From positions 1 through 34,240 of the forward strand of contig JALOQS010000022.1 of NCBI GenBank assembly GCA_025459355.1: a stretch of DNA of 34,240 nucleotides, given 5' to 3'. Position numbers and translations under genes: made by a program. Numbering within the stretch: the stretch's first letter is position 1; every line of letters starts with the position of its first letter. Source of the stretch: Pirellula sp. GTDB taxonomy: Bacteria > Planctomycetota > Planctomycetia > Pirellulales > Pirellulaceae. Shown here one piece after another: positions 17,190 to 26,354 of this stretch. A model generated the notes under the pieces. It saw nothing but the letters and a program-made list of their open reading frames with translations, searched no databases and had not been told where the DNA came from.

Positions 17190-19385
17190 ATGAATGCACA
17201 GAACGCAACCCATGCCGCCAAAGAACACGGGCGAGGTGATTCCTTGACGGCGACTTGGCAGGCGGGGTTGCCTGAAGGGGAGCGAATTCTCTTTCAAGTT
17301 GCGTTGGACATTAACCAAGATCGTCAATTTGACCAAATAATGTTGGTCCTGACGGGACGCCGATTGCTGGAAATTCGAAACGGCAAACAGACGCGAGACT
17401 GGGAACTGCAATCAGCATTCGCGCTGCGATCTTCTGTTTTTTCCGGTTTGGGTAGCTTGAAGCTGCTAAACAACCAGTCGTTGGTTGCCGAGTGGGCATT
17501 CACGGCCGCCAAAGCATCCGATGTCTCTCGCATCATGGTCTTGGCAAACTCGATTGCACAGGACCAATCCTGCGAAGAGTTGATTCCAACGATGGATATC
17601 GATGGGCCTATCGCAGCACCAGCCGCAGCGAAGAGCTTGTTGCGTTTAACTCGCTTTACCAAAGGCAGAATGGGGCTCGCTTTATTGGGCGTGGCGTTAA
17701 CCCTGGCGGCGACTGCGGCGGGTCTCATTTGGCCCTACCTGACGATGCCGTTGATCGACAATGTTTTGATCCCCTGGCAAAATCTCGATACCGAGCTGAC
17801 TGTTGCCCGCTACTATCAAGATCTCGCGCCATATTTGTTTGGGCTCATTGGCTCGGCATTGTTGGCTTGGTTGCTCGGTTGGGCGCGAACATATGTCATG
17901 AGTTTGCTCAGTGAGCAGGTCAGTGGCGATCTGCGGAACGAGACCTACAAGCACTTGCAAAAGTTATCCTTAGACTTCTATGGTGCGAAACGCACCGGCG
18001 ATTTGATCTCGCGCATCAGCAGCGATTCGGATCGAATATGCAGCTTCCTAAGTCAGCATCTGCTCGACTTTGTGACGGATGTATTGATGATCGTTCTGAC
18101 ATCGATCATTCTCTTTCAACTTGATCCGTGGTTGGCATTGGTCGCACTGTTGCCGTTCCCGGTGATCGCTTGGATGACTCACTTAGTTAGAGTCCGGTTG
18201 CGGCATGGATTCGCGCGGGCCGGCCATGCGTGGGAATCGATGGTAAGTGTTCTTACCGACGCCATCCCTGGTGTTCGTGTGGTCAAGGCATTCGCGCAGG
18301 AACGCAGAGAAGTGGTTCGATTCGAAAACGCGAATAAGCATGTTCTCGATTCCAACGTACGCATCAACAAGCTGTGGTCGTTTTTCGGACCGACCGTCAC
18401 GGCACTTACAGAAGTGGGTTTATTGCTGATCTGGGCGTATGGTGCATGGCTCGTTGCGCATCAAACCATTACCGTTGGAAAACTCGGTGTTTTCATCACT
18501 TACATCAGTCGATTCTACATTCGATTGGATTCCATGAGCCGCATGCTTGCGGACACGCAACGGGCCGCGGCGGCAACGTTCCGGGTATTCGAAATCCTGG
18601 ATCGAACACCTAGCGTTATGGATTCTCAGAACCCCATTGACCCGGGACGATTGCGGGGTGAGTTAGAGCTGCGCGGGATTCGATTTCGATATGACAACCG
18701 TGAAGTCATTTCGGGAATCGATTTAAAGATTCGTGCGGGTGAGCTGATCGGCTTGGTGGGTTCCAGCGGTTCTGGCAAAAGTACGTTGGTAAACTTGGTT
18801 TGCCGATTCTACGATGTTACAGAAGGTGCGATTTTGGTCGATGGCCACGACATTCGGCAATTTCCTATTGAGAGTTACCGAAGCAATGTGGGCATCGTGC
18901 TCCAGGAACCGTATCTGTTCTTTGGTACGATCGCCGAGAACATTGCTTATGGGCGTCCCGACGCGTCCCCTAAAGACATTATTGCTGCGGCAAAGGCTGC
19001 TAACGCGCATGGCTTTATCAGTCGGCTTCCGGATGGCTACGACTCAATTGTGGGTGAGCGAGGCCAAGGTCTATCGGGAGGTGAGCGACAGAGAATATCG
19101 ATTGCCCGCGCGGTCTTAACGGACCCGCGTCTCTTGATTCTCGATGAAGCGACCTCGGCCGTCGACAACGAAACAGAACGCGAAATCCAAGCGGCACTCG
19201 ACAATCTGGTCAAAGGCCGCACGACCATAGCCATCGCACATAGACTTAGCACACTGCGCCACGCTGATCGGATTGTGGTGATGGATAAAGGTGTGGTTGT
19301 TGAGATTGGAAAGCACGATGACTTATTGGCGAGAGATGGTGCCTATGCAAAACTTCATCAAGCCCAACTAGCCGTCCTGCAATAA
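17190..19385 (+). CDS. Cyanophycin-associated ABC transporter, fused permease and ATPase
   Basis: This 731-residue half-transporter has three parts. An N-terminal soluble domain (about 20-140; FDQIMLVLTGRRLLEIRN looks PH-like) precedes six membrane helices at about 165-445, typical of type IV exporters such as MsbA/LmrA. The ATPase domain is complete: Walker A GSSGSGKST near 524-532, signature LSGGERQRISIARA near 628-641, Walker B LLILDEATSAVD near 648 and the H-loop IAIAHRLSTLRHADR. It should work as a homodimer. It is divergent from cphA and 28 bases upstream of a DUF1854 gene, matching a set annotated as cyanophycin-associated in other bacteria. The substrate is unknown; export or uptake of cyanophycin-derived material is a guess. 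Confidence 0.88.
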   Translation: MNAQNATHAAKEHGRGDSLTATWQAGLPEGERILFQVALDINQDRQFDQIMLVLTGRRLLEIRNGKQTRDWELQSAFALRSSVFSGLGSLKLLNNQSLVAEWAFTAAKASDVSRIMVLANSIAQDQSCEELIPTMDIDGPIAAPAAAKSLLRLTRFTKGRMGLALLGVALTLAATAAGLIWPYLTMPLIDNVLIPWQNLDTELTVARYYQDLAPYLFGLIGSALLAWLLGWARTYVMSLLSEQVSGDLRNETYKHLQKLSLDFYGAKRTGDLISRISSDSDRICSFLSQHLLDFVTDVLMIVLTSIILFQLDPWLALVALLPFPVIAWMTHLVRVRLRHGFARAGHAWESMVSVLTDAIPGVRVVKAFAQERREVVRFENANKHVLDSNVRINKLWSFFGPTVTALTEVGLLLIWAYGAWLVAHQTITVGKLGVFITYISRFYIRLDSMSRMLADTQRAAAATFRVFEILDRTPSVMDSQNPIDPGRLRGELELRGIRFRYDNREVISGIDLKIRAGELIGLVGSSGSGKSTLVNLVCRFYDVTEGAILVDGHDIRQFPIESYRSNVGIVLQEPYLFFGTIAENIAYGRPDASPKDIIAAAKAANAHGFISRLPDGYDSIVGERGQGLSGGERQRISIARAVLTDPRLLILDEATSAVDNETEREIQAALDNLVKGRTTIAIAHRLSTLRHADRIVVMDKGVVVEIGKHDDLLARDGAYAKLHQAQLAVLQ

Positions 19386-19413
19386 ACGATTCATTCTTGG
19401 AAGCGACCTATCC

Positions 19414-19953
19414 ATGGTCGGTTGGATCATCAACATGAAAAGTACGGAACTCGATAAACCAAGCCACGATTCTGAATCCTGGAGCGAACCAAAGTTGATT
19501 CGGTTCGAACTCGATGCATTGGGACAGTTAACCTTGCTCGGTCGTGGTGATGCGCGTGTCGAGAATGTTCGGCCCATTCGGCTTTTTCCTTTGTCCAGGC
19601 CCGATGATTGGATCGCGATTTTAGACGCGACCGGACGAGAAATATGCTGTATCGAAGAAATGGGAATGCTCGAACCCGATCAGCGCACGACGCTCGAACA
19701 AGAGCTTGAGAAGCGGGAATTTGTTCCCATTGTAAAGCGGATCGTTTGGGTGTCTGGCAACTCCGAGCCATGTGAGTGGAAGGTTGAGACCGACCGTGGC
19801 TCCACCAGCTTTATCCTTAACGACGAAAAGGACGTTAGGCGTTTAAGCGATCAAGGAGTCTTGGTGGTGGACTCCTTTGGGATTCGCTACATGATCCCGA
19901 ATCGAAATCAGTTGGATTCCTACAGCAGGCGAGTTGTGGAGTGGTACGTTTAG
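19414..19953 (+). CDS. DUF1854 protein, cyanophycin-associated
   Basis: This 179-residue soluble protein has no signal peptide. Family-typical blocks are ENVRPIRLFPLSRPDDWIAI, LEQELEKREFVPIVKRI, WKVETDRGSTSFILNDEKDV and VVDSFGIRYMIPNRNQLD. DUF1854 has no proven biochemical role; its genes repeatedly sit with cphA and an ABC exporter, as here. An internal ATG at 19435 is a possible alternative start. It follows the transporter gene by 28 bases and is surely co-transcribed. Its stop overlaps that of the convergent rnpA by four bases. It could be a regulator or partner of the transporter (inference). Confidence 0.88.
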   Translation: MVGWIINMKSTELDKPSHDSESWSEPKLIRFELDALGQLTLLGRGDARVENVRPIRLFPLSRPDDWIAILDATGREICCIEEMGMLEPDQRTTLEQELEKREFVPIVKRIVWVSGNSEPCEWKVETDRGSTSFILNDEKDVRRLSDQGVLVVDSFGIRYMIPNRNQLDSYSRRVVEWYV

Positions 19954-20402
19954 TTTTGGTTTTGAGCGAGTTTTCGCATTGCTCGAGAGACCAAATAGGG
20001 GAATGACTTCGCGATAGCCTCGTGGTCAGCTACCGCACCCTTCTTGGGTCGTGCGATGATATCAACTGGCGGCAGGCTGGTGCGATGTTTGCGAAAAACT
20101 TCTCGGATAAGTCTCTTCCATCGATTGCGAGTCGGTGCGTTACCCACTCGTTTAGAAACGCTCAAACCCAATCGAGCTTGGTCCCCGTTTTTGGGAGACT
20201 GCTTTGGATGCTCAAGACGGGATTTTGAAGAGTCTGTGTTCGGGCTGGTTGAGTCTCTTTGATCGAGCTTTCTCTGGATGACATGCAACACGAGAACGTC
20301 ATCTGCAACCACGATTCCCTCTCGAAAGGCTCGATCGAAATCGAGCCTAGATTTGATGCGAACATCTGCTGGAAAGGAGTGATCTTCCATCAACCAATTC
20401 AC
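19950..20402 (-). CDS. rnpA: Ribonuclease P protein component
   Basis: This 150-residue basic protein binds RNase P RNA and helps mature the 5' ends of tRNAs. The diagnostic block is RLGLSVSKRVGNAPTRNRWK followed by RLIREVFRKHR, with the RNR motif at 92-94. The N-terminal strand-helix FPADVRIKSRLDFDRAFREG is also typical. A 30-residue polar insertion (about 44-74) makes it longer than the usual 110-125. The GTG start overlaps the rho stop by one base (TAGTG), and a nearby ATG four codons in is an alternative. The gene normally lies beside rpmH; here it is coupled to rho, and no rpmH is seen. Confidence 0.93.
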   Translation of the reverse strand: MNWLMEDHSFPADVRIKSRLDFDRAFREGIVVADDVLVLHVIQRKLDQRDSTSPNTDSSKSRLEHPKQSPKNGDQARLGLSVSKRVGNAPTRNRWKRLIREVFRKHRTSLPPVDIIARPKKGAVADHEAIAKSFPYLVSRAMRKLAQNQN

Positions 20403-21766
20403 TAATCCATCATCTTGGCATTGGCAATGAGCTTTAAGAACTCAGCATTGCTAGAGAAACGGGATAGTTGCTTGGTTAGTTGCTCCATTGCTTCGACAGG
20501 ATGCATCGAATTGAGAGTTCGACGAATCATGGTCACCGCATGATAGGTATCGGCATCGTGCAACAATTCCTCGCGACGCGTACCGGATTGCGAGATATCG
20601 ATCGCAGGCCAAACGCGACGGTCAGCCAGTTTACGATCGAGCACCAATTCCATGTTGCCGGTCCCTTTGAACTCTTGGAATATGAGTTCATCCATGCGAG
20701 ATCCCGTGTCGACCAGAGCGGTACCAACGATGGTCAGCGACCCGCCATGCTCGAATGCCCGAGCGGTTGCGAAGAGCTTCTTTGGAATGTCCATCGCTTT
20801 GATGTTCACACCACCGGTCATGGTGGGGCCATTGTTACCGACGTACTTGTTAAATGCACGAGCGAGTCTGGTGATGGAGTCCATGAGCAAGAATACGTCT
20901 TTACCCATCTCTGCCAGCCGTCGGCATCGATCGACTACCAACTGGCTGAGCCGAACGTGCGACTCGACATCTTCGTCCAAACTGCTAGCGATAACCTCGC
21001 CTCGCTCGACGTTCCGACGCATGTCGGTTACTTCTTCGGGCCGCTCATCGATGAGGAGAACAATCAATTCGACTTCGGGATAGTTTCTCGCGATTCCCTT
21101 GGAGATATGCTGGAGCATAATCGTCTTGCCCGAGCGAGGCGGAGCCACGATTAGTGCACGTTGGCCTCGTCCGAGCGGGGCGAGCAAATCGATCACTCGA
21201 TTCGTGATTGGCTGTGGTCCGATTTCGAGCTTGAGCCAACGTTCAGGGTTGATCGGGGTCAGCGTATCGAACGGTTTTATGTTGATGTATTCTTCAGGCT
21301 TCAGCCCTTCGATGTCCAGAATCTCTTTGACGCGAGGCCCTTGAGAGCGTCTGGTTTGCTGCATAATGGCTCGGATCTTGAGCCCTTGTCGCAGACGGAA
21401 TTTTTCGATCATCGTTCCAGGTACAAACGGATCGGTTCGTTCGCGGGAATAGTTGTTATCTGACGAACGCAAAAATCCGTAACCGTTGGGATGCATTTCC
21501 AGCATGCCGTAGAACTCTTGGCCGGGCTCTTCGACAGACTCTTTGGGTTGCGAAGCGGATTGGCCTTCGGCTCCTTCTTCGCCTTCGGGAAGAGGCTCGC
21601 CATCTTCTCCGACGTTTTCTGCAGGAGCGTTATCGTCCCCTTGAAAAGCCTGTTGATAACCAGGTCCGCGCCGCCTGCGAGGGCGTCTAACTCGGGGGCG
21701 AGGGCCTGCCGAAGATCCTAGGTTATCATTATGAAGTGGGGAACGAAATCGCTTTTTCTTGGGCAT
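20402..21766 (-). CDS. rho: Transcription termination factor Rho
   Basis: This 454-residue hexameric RNA-dependent ATPase ends transcription. The N-terminal 85 residues are not a canonical Rho-N fold. They form a basic stretch (RPRVRRPRRRRGPGYQQ) followed by an acidic one (EDGEPLPEGEEGAEG), probably a disordered RNA-binding extension. The RNA-binding OB fold follows (YGMLEMHPNGYGFLRS, 86-101). Walker A is APPRSGKT (208-215); E. coli has APPKAGKT. LLIDERPEEVTDMRR, FLLMDSITRLARAFN and the GGSLTIVGTALVDTGSRMD segment are well conserved. rnpA is translationally coupled downstream. The 737 bases upstream carry no gene and may include a regulatory leader. Confidence 0.97.
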   Translation of the reverse strand: MPKKKRFRSPLHNDNLGSSAGPRPRVRRPRRRRGPGYQQAFQGDDNAPAENVGEDGEPLPEGEEGAEGQSASQPKESVEEPGQEFYGMLEMHPNGYGFLRSSDNNYSRERTDPFVPGTMIEKFRLRQGLKIRAIMQQTRRSQGPRVKEILDIEGLKPEEYINIKPFDTLTPINPERWLKLEIGPQPITNRVIDLLAPLGRGQRALIVAPPRSGKTIMLQHISKGIARNYPEVELIVLLIDERPEEVTDMRRNVERGEVIASSLDEDVESHVRLSQLVVDRCRRLAEMGKDVFLLMDSITRLARAFNKYVGNNGPTMTGGVNIKAMDIPKKLFATARAFEHGGSLTIVGTALVDTGSRMDELIFQEFKGTGNMELVLDRKLADRRVWPAIDISQSGTRREELLHDADTYHAVTMIRRTLNSMHPVEAMEQLTKQLSRFSSNAEFLKLIANAKMMD

Positions 21767-22503
21767 ACACCAAATCCGAAAAAGAAGGAAACTGGGATTG
21801 TGAATCCACCAGTGAGGGAGAACTAAAACCTTAACGGGAGAAAACAGCCACGACTCTCAGTCGGTCTGATCGACTCCACATCAAAATTCAACGACTTGTA
21901 GTAAAAATCATGAACAGGAAAATCGCCTCAGTGAGCAATGACCGGGCAGACACTGCGTTGGAGAGAACAAAACTCTCCATCCTTGGCATTTCAAATAACC
22001 GCTTTTCGCGAACAGAACCCTGAAACCGCCGAGAACAAACAGCGAGGGAACCAAACTCCGGGAGCTTGCCAACCAAAAGGATCAAGAAACCTTATTGGAG
22101 TAATCTTTTCCACGAAGAAAACCGCGAGGTGCTGGACGTGCGTGCTGGGCGTGTCGGACGTGCGTACTGGTGAGGACTGCGAAATGCATTGATTTCAACC
22201 CACCAACCGTGGCCGGACTCAATCAGTCATCTATGCACTGAGTTCCAACAACGTACGATCAAGTCTTACATGTCGGCCGATCCGTGTCAAGCCAAAGTAA
22301 CGGACTTAGGGATTATGTTGGGACTTTTAAACGAAAAAGCGGAAAAATAAGCCTGGCCCCCGGTGTTTCGCCTGGTTTTCTTGTCCCTCCGGGTCTTGCC
22401 ACTTTCCTATCGTAAGCCGGCTCAGTCGTTTGTCTCCTCTTTGAGAGCAATCATGGTTGAGCCCAAAAAAGTTCGTTTTGTTTACAGAAGAAAACTAGTG
22501 GCT
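21767..22503. other. Long divergent intergenic region upstream of rho
   Basis: The 737 bases between the divergent rho and SDR genes contain only weak frames with no recognisable protein. A direct repeat lies at 22134-22170. I find no tRNA-like fold. The rho-proximal part may be a long 5' leader, since rho is autoregulated through its leader in other bacteria; that is inference here. Confidence 0.5.
22134..22170. repeat. Imperfect direct repeat upstream of rho
   Basis: GGACGTGCGTGCTGG at 22134-22148 recurs as GGACGTGCGTACTGG at 22156-22170, a 22-base period with one mismatch. It lies in the non-coding region between rho and the SDR gene. Whether it binds a protein is unknown. Confidence 0.6.
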
Positions 22504-23241
22504 ATGAAGGCAATCATCATTGGAGCCGCCGGCGGTATCGGTCGCTCGTTGTGCGAGAAAATCTCTTCCGCAGGTGGCGAGGCGTTTCTCATGGGCAGGA
22601 ATGCGGACAACCTCAGACCCATCGCGGAGGCGTTCGGGTGGGGATATGCCGGCTGTGATGCAAGTGACTGGACTCAGCTGGACCAACACTTCTCGGCCGC
22701 CGAAGGTGTTCTCGGCGGAGTGGATTGTGCTATCAACTTAGCGGGCTCAGTACTGCTCAAACCAATGCATTTGACCTCCCAAAAAGATTGGGAAGATACG
22801 ATTCGCACTAACTTAACCACCGCTGCAGGAGTCGTTAAAGCCGCCATTCCACGAATGCAATCCAACGGTGGCTCCATCGTCTTGCTCAGTTCAGCCGCCG
22901 CCGGTATCGGTATGCAAAACCATGAGGCGATCGCGGCCTCGAAATCGGGAATCGAAGGCTTGGTGTTGTCCGCTGCTGCGACCTATGCGTCCAAGAAGAT
23001 TCGTATCAACGCCGTCGCGCCCGGGCTGGTCAAAACACCGCTCACCGAAAGAATTTGGAAAAATGATCGAAGCGCCGAGGCGTCTTTATCTCTTCATCCG
23101 CTCCAACGTTTCGGTGAACCTAGCGATGTTGCAAACGCCATTCTGTTTCTAGCGTCCAAAGATAACTCTTGGATCACTGGGCAGATCCTGGGGGTTGATG
23201 GCGGACTGGGCACTCTAAAAATTCTTCCCCCGATGCGATGA
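22504..23241 (+). CDS. SDR-fold protein lacking the catalytic tyrosine
   Basis: I place the start at ATG 22504 because the nucleotide-binding strand MKAIIIGAAGGIGRSLCEKI begins there. The frame remains open upstream to 22363 without recognisable content. The 245 residues have the Rossmann glycine motif GAAGGIG, the NLAGS variant of NNAG, Ser130 (VLLSSAAAG) and Lys147. The position of the proton-donating Tyr, 13 residues after the Ser, is Ile143 (HEAIAASKSG). The C-terminal NAVAPGLVKTPL and GQILGVDGGLG are typical of classical SDRs. NAD(P) binding is likely, but standard oxidoreductase chemistry is doubtful. It could be a regulatory or altered-function SDR. Confidence 0.85.
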   Translation: MKAIIIGAAGGIGRSLCEKISSAGGEAFLMGRNADNLRPIAEAFGWGYAGCDASDWTQLDQHFSAAEGVLGGVDCAINLAGSVLLKPMHLTSQKDWEDTIRTNLTTAAGVVKAAIPRMQSNGGSIVLLSSAAAGIGMQNHEAIAASKSGIEGLVLSAAATYASKKIRINAVAPGLVKTPLTERIWKNDRSAEASLSLHPLQRFGEPSDVANAILFLASKDNSWITGQILGVDGGLGTLKILPPMR

Positions 23242-23339
23242 GCTATAAATTGTCGGGCATCATGCTGTGAGTCGGCAGCAGATCGGGTAGACTTTCGCGA
23301 GTATTCCCGTTTCCTTTGCTGCACAGGCTTGCCATTACG

Positions 23340-25037
23340 ATGTCGGATAAGATTCACTTTTCTTGCCCCTACTGTAGCACTCAACTCGCTGTCGCTTCAG
23401 CCTACGCAGGTCAACAAGCCAAGTGCCCAGGGTGCGGCGCCATCGTGGCTGTGCCTCTATCGGCAGAAGAATTGGACTCTGACGAATCTGATTCAATGGA
23501 GTCGGACGCAACAAAGGAATGGAATCGTACGGCACCCTACTTCTCTCCTTTATCAACGCCACGAACTGATCAAACCAATTCGACTGGCTCCGTTCCTCCG
23601 AAATTGCAGAGCCCAGAGTTTCAAAGCGCAGAATCACGGAACAACGATTACGCCGAGCCTCGCGCTGGACAAACCTACGCGGCTACAACCCCGGGCCCCT
23701 CGTTCGGGCGTTCCTTGTTAGGCCTAGTCGCTGCGGTTCTGGTCGGGTTTTTCTGCGCCGCAGCGTGGCTCGCTGTACGCATAGCTTTCCAGCTTGAAAT
23801 CGGTATTTTGGCGTGGGCCATCGGTGCATTGATTGGTTTAACCGCCGGCTCCATTGCCAAAAATCCGTCTGCGATCTACTGCTCCTTGGTTGCAGGCGTT
23901 GCGGGTTGTTCGATCTTGGCCTCTAAGCTTGCCATGGTCGCAATCATCATGATTGTGGCGTTGGGGGTGGACGTCTTTGAACAAATCCAGAACATGTTCC
24001 TCTCGAACAAATACGAGCATGCTTATGTCGATCAACAAATCGCCGACAATCAGTACCAAGGGGAAAAGCTCGTATTAGCCGAGACCTTTAACAGAGGTTA
24101 TTTCGAAGAGTTGGATGCTCAAACGATTGTCATCAACGGACGTGAAATCGACGAAAGGAATGGCAACACCGAATTGATGGGCAAGCCGATGGCCGAGTTT
24201 CGAAAAGAAATTCGAATCGCGGTCTCAAACGCAACGAAAGAACAAAAGGAAGCCTGGATCGAAAACGCTCGAAAACGACATCCCGATTGGATAGTCGATC
24301 CCAACTATGCTACCGCCGCCAAAATTCTCATGCTGAGCGAACCCGGTAAGCTTGACGAAGAACTTAAAAAGCAAGCGGCTTACGAAGTGCGGGTCGCTGA
24401 CTATCTTCTTCAATCGAACGACGCATCGGACAACTATCTTGAGGAAACTCCGAACGAAATCTTTATGCTCCGATCGGACACGCTCAAAACACTCGTGCGT
24501 GCAAAGCTCCGAGAACTGGATTCCCAAGGCTTGAAAGATCTGCTCAAAGAAGCGGCCGCAAAAGCTCCCACGTTTGTGCCTAACGAAACGGAGTTTATCG
24601 TCATTGTGGATGAGCTGCTAAACAAAGGGGAACTGCCCGCCGAGATTCGCGAGCATGCAACCAACCGGGTTAGCTATGTGACCGGAAAGGACTTCTCAGG
24701 TGAGCTTTTCGTAAATCTAGGAGAGCCCGAATTCGTCGAAAAAGAACGGCAGCTACGTGAGATTGCCAATCCCATTTGGCTCGCGAGCACGACCGAAGAC
24801 ATCGATCGAAGAATCGCGGAATCCCAACAGCGACATAAAGGCTGGTCCCCGGACTCTACCAATCCTCAATTTTTAGCTTCCAATGAATTAAAAGAGAACA
24901 TCAAAGAAGAAATTGGTGACGGAAGCTTTGTTGGTACGTTAAAAATGGTGTTCAATGCCAGCGATTTGCTATGGCTCTTTCTCGGGTTTGTCTCAGCCTT
25001 CGGTACCGCTCGGTCGCGAGCCGACCGCTCCGCTTGA
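23340..25037 (+). CDS. Membrane protein with N-terminal zinc ribbon
   Basis: The start is set at ATG 23340, just before a zinc ribbon (HFSCPYCSTQLAVASAYAGQ followed by KCPGCG), a CxxC-x17-CxxC pattern common at the N-terminus of planctomycete membrane proteins. A Ser/Pro/Thr-rich linker reaches about residue 115. Hydrophobic helices follow at about 120-145, 145-165 and 170-205. A long charged helical domain of about 330 residues follows, with repeated Lys/Glu-rich segments, and the protein ends with one more hydrophobic segment (LLWLFLGFVSAFG). No enzymatic motif is seen. Its 3' end overlaps the convergent transporter gene by 45 bases. The function is unknown. Confidence 0.78.
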   Translation: MSDKIHFSCPYCSTQLAVASAYAGQQAKCPGCGAIVAVPLSAEELDSDESDSMESDATKEWNRTAPYFSPLSTPRTDQTNSTGSVPPKLQSPEFQSAESRNNDYAEPRAGQTYAATTPGPSFGRSLLGLVAAVLVGFFCAAAWLAVRIAFQLEIGILAWAIGALIGLTAGSIAKNPSAIYCSLVAGVAGCSILASKLAMVAIIMIVALGVDVFEQIQNMFLSNKYEHAYVDQQIADNQYQGEKLVLAETFNRGYFEELDAQTIVINGREIDERNGNTELMGKPMAEFRKEIRIAVSNATKEQKEAWIENARKRHPDWIVDPNYATAAKILMLSEPGKLDEELKKQAAYEVRVADYLLQSNDASDNYLEETPNEIFMLRSDTLKTLVRAKLRELDSQGLKDLLKEAAAKAPTFVPNETEFIVIVDELLNKGELPAEIREHATNRVSYVTGKDFSGELFVNLGEPEFVEKERQLREIANPIWLASTTEDIDRRIAESQQRHKGWSPDSTNPQFLASNELKENIKEEIGDGSFVGTLKMVFNASDLLWLFLGFVSAFGTARSRADRSA

Positions 25038-26354
25038 TTCGGTCTGGTTTTGGCGAAGCCTTTTGATAAAAACCGATGCGATCAACACGAATGCTAGGCT
25101 GACGAGGGAACCCCACCAACAGAATCTAAGAAACTGATTCAAAAACAACTCTGGGTTAACGCCACCACGAGTCGATGCACCCGTTCGAAAAAACATAACC
25201 CCGACATAACCGACATAGCCAATCGAATCGACCACATACATCAAAAATCCAATGTTGCCTCGATCTCGCGTCAGTGCAATGAGTCGTTCAAAAACGGTCG
25301 TGTGAATGGCAACATAGGGTAGATAGAGACCTGCACCGAGAAGCGTCATGAACACGATAGGACTGAATCCCATGTCCTCTCTCATTCGTAGCGCCATAAG
25401 TATTATTGCAAAACCCGCAGCGGATACCGCGAGCGACGCATAGAGTGCATAGAGGTTGTCTCGAATCCAGACTGAAGCCCCGTTAACGATCAAGACCAAT
25501 AACGCTACTTGGAGCTCAATCGTCGTAAAATCGCCCGGTCTCACATCTTTCGATAATCCCGCCAATATCTCTGGCGCAAAATCGTCTCGCAAACTTCTTA
25601 GAATCGTCGCCACAAAGTAAACGATTGCAATCGAGAGCAGCGTTATGCCGTATTTGCTAAGCATGTGCATCCGATCCTCGCCCGTCATGGGTACACGTTG
25701 ACTTCGCTGCTGCATATCCGCCAGATTGGGAGCGGGGATTTGAGTCAGCATCCATACGCTAAAACAGATGGGCACAATAAACAAAGCACCTGCTAAAAAG
25801 GGCATCCATCGTTCGGCAACAGCCGGCTGCAACTGAAGTTGGTTTTGTAAAAACTCAAGCAAATACTGCCCAACGGTCTTGGAGAAACCGCCCGCCAAAA
25901 TGAAACTTGTGCACAAGCCCGCTGTCAAGGCTTCTGTCATGCGCCGCCCCTCTAGAAAGCCCAGCACCAAACCAAAAACCATGCCTAGCGGTAATCCGTT
26001 GAGCCCAATCGCAACGATATGCCATGGGCTCGGCAAAACCGAAAAAAGCAAAAGAGCCCCTTCAGCAATCGCAATGAGAATCAAAATACCTGCCGCACGA
26101 TGAGATGGACGCATCTGCGAGATCACTTTGACCCCAATCAGTTTGGAGATCAAATAACCGAGCACCTGGGTGCCCACCAATACGCTCTTTTGATCCCAAT
26201 CCGCTATGGTTTCGCCCTGGTAGCTCGCCGCAGTAAAGGGCTTCCGAAACATGTACATGCAAAAGTAGGTCGCAAACGCAGCGAACATCGCCCAAGCGTT
26301 AAGTCGAAAGGCCGACTTTTCCAGCCATTGAGAAACCGGTGATGACGAACTCAT
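24993..26354 (-). CDS. DUF5690-type MFS transporter
   Basis: This 453-residue protein has about twelve hydrophobic helices. The N-terminal signature FATYFCMYMFRKPFTAASY matches the DUF5690 family and recalls the first helix of organophosphate:phosphate antiporters (GlpT/UhpT group). GLPLGMVFGLVLGFLEGRRM is the characteristic cytoplasmic loop region. No substrate is proven for DUF5690. It overlaps the PhnZ-like gene by four bases (ATGA), so the two are translationally coupled. This suggests import of a phosphonate or a related compound (inference). The C-terminus (SSGAVGSRPSGTEG) is polar and overlaps the convergent gene at 23340-25037. Confidence 0.85.
   Translation of the reverse strand: MSSSSPVSQWLEKSAFRLNAWAMFAAFATYFCMYMFRKPFTAASYQGETIADWDQKSVLVGTQVLGYLISKLIGVKVISQMRPSHRAAGILILIAIAEGALLLFSVLPSPWHIVAIGLNGLPLGMVFGLVLGFLEGRRMTEALTAGLCTSFILAGGFSKTVGQYLLEFLQNQLQLQPAVAERWMPFLAGALFIVPICFSVWMLTQIPAPNLADMQQRSQRVPMTGEDRMHMLSKYGITLLSIAIVYFVATILRSLRDDFAPEILAGLSKDVRPGDFTTIELQVALLVLIVNGASVWIRDNLYALYASLAVSAAGFAIILMALRMREDMGFSPIVFMTLLGAGLYLPYVAIHTTVFERLIALTRDRGNIGFLMYVVDSIGYVGYVGVMFFRTGASTRGGVNPELFLNQFLRFCWWGSLVSLAFVLIASVFIKRLRQNQTESSGAVGSRPSGTEG

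Noticed and set aside
21938-22192. 84-residue frame in the region upstream of rho
   Set aside because: Composition is irregular, there is no ribosome site or family similarity, and it lies antisense to the likely rho leader.
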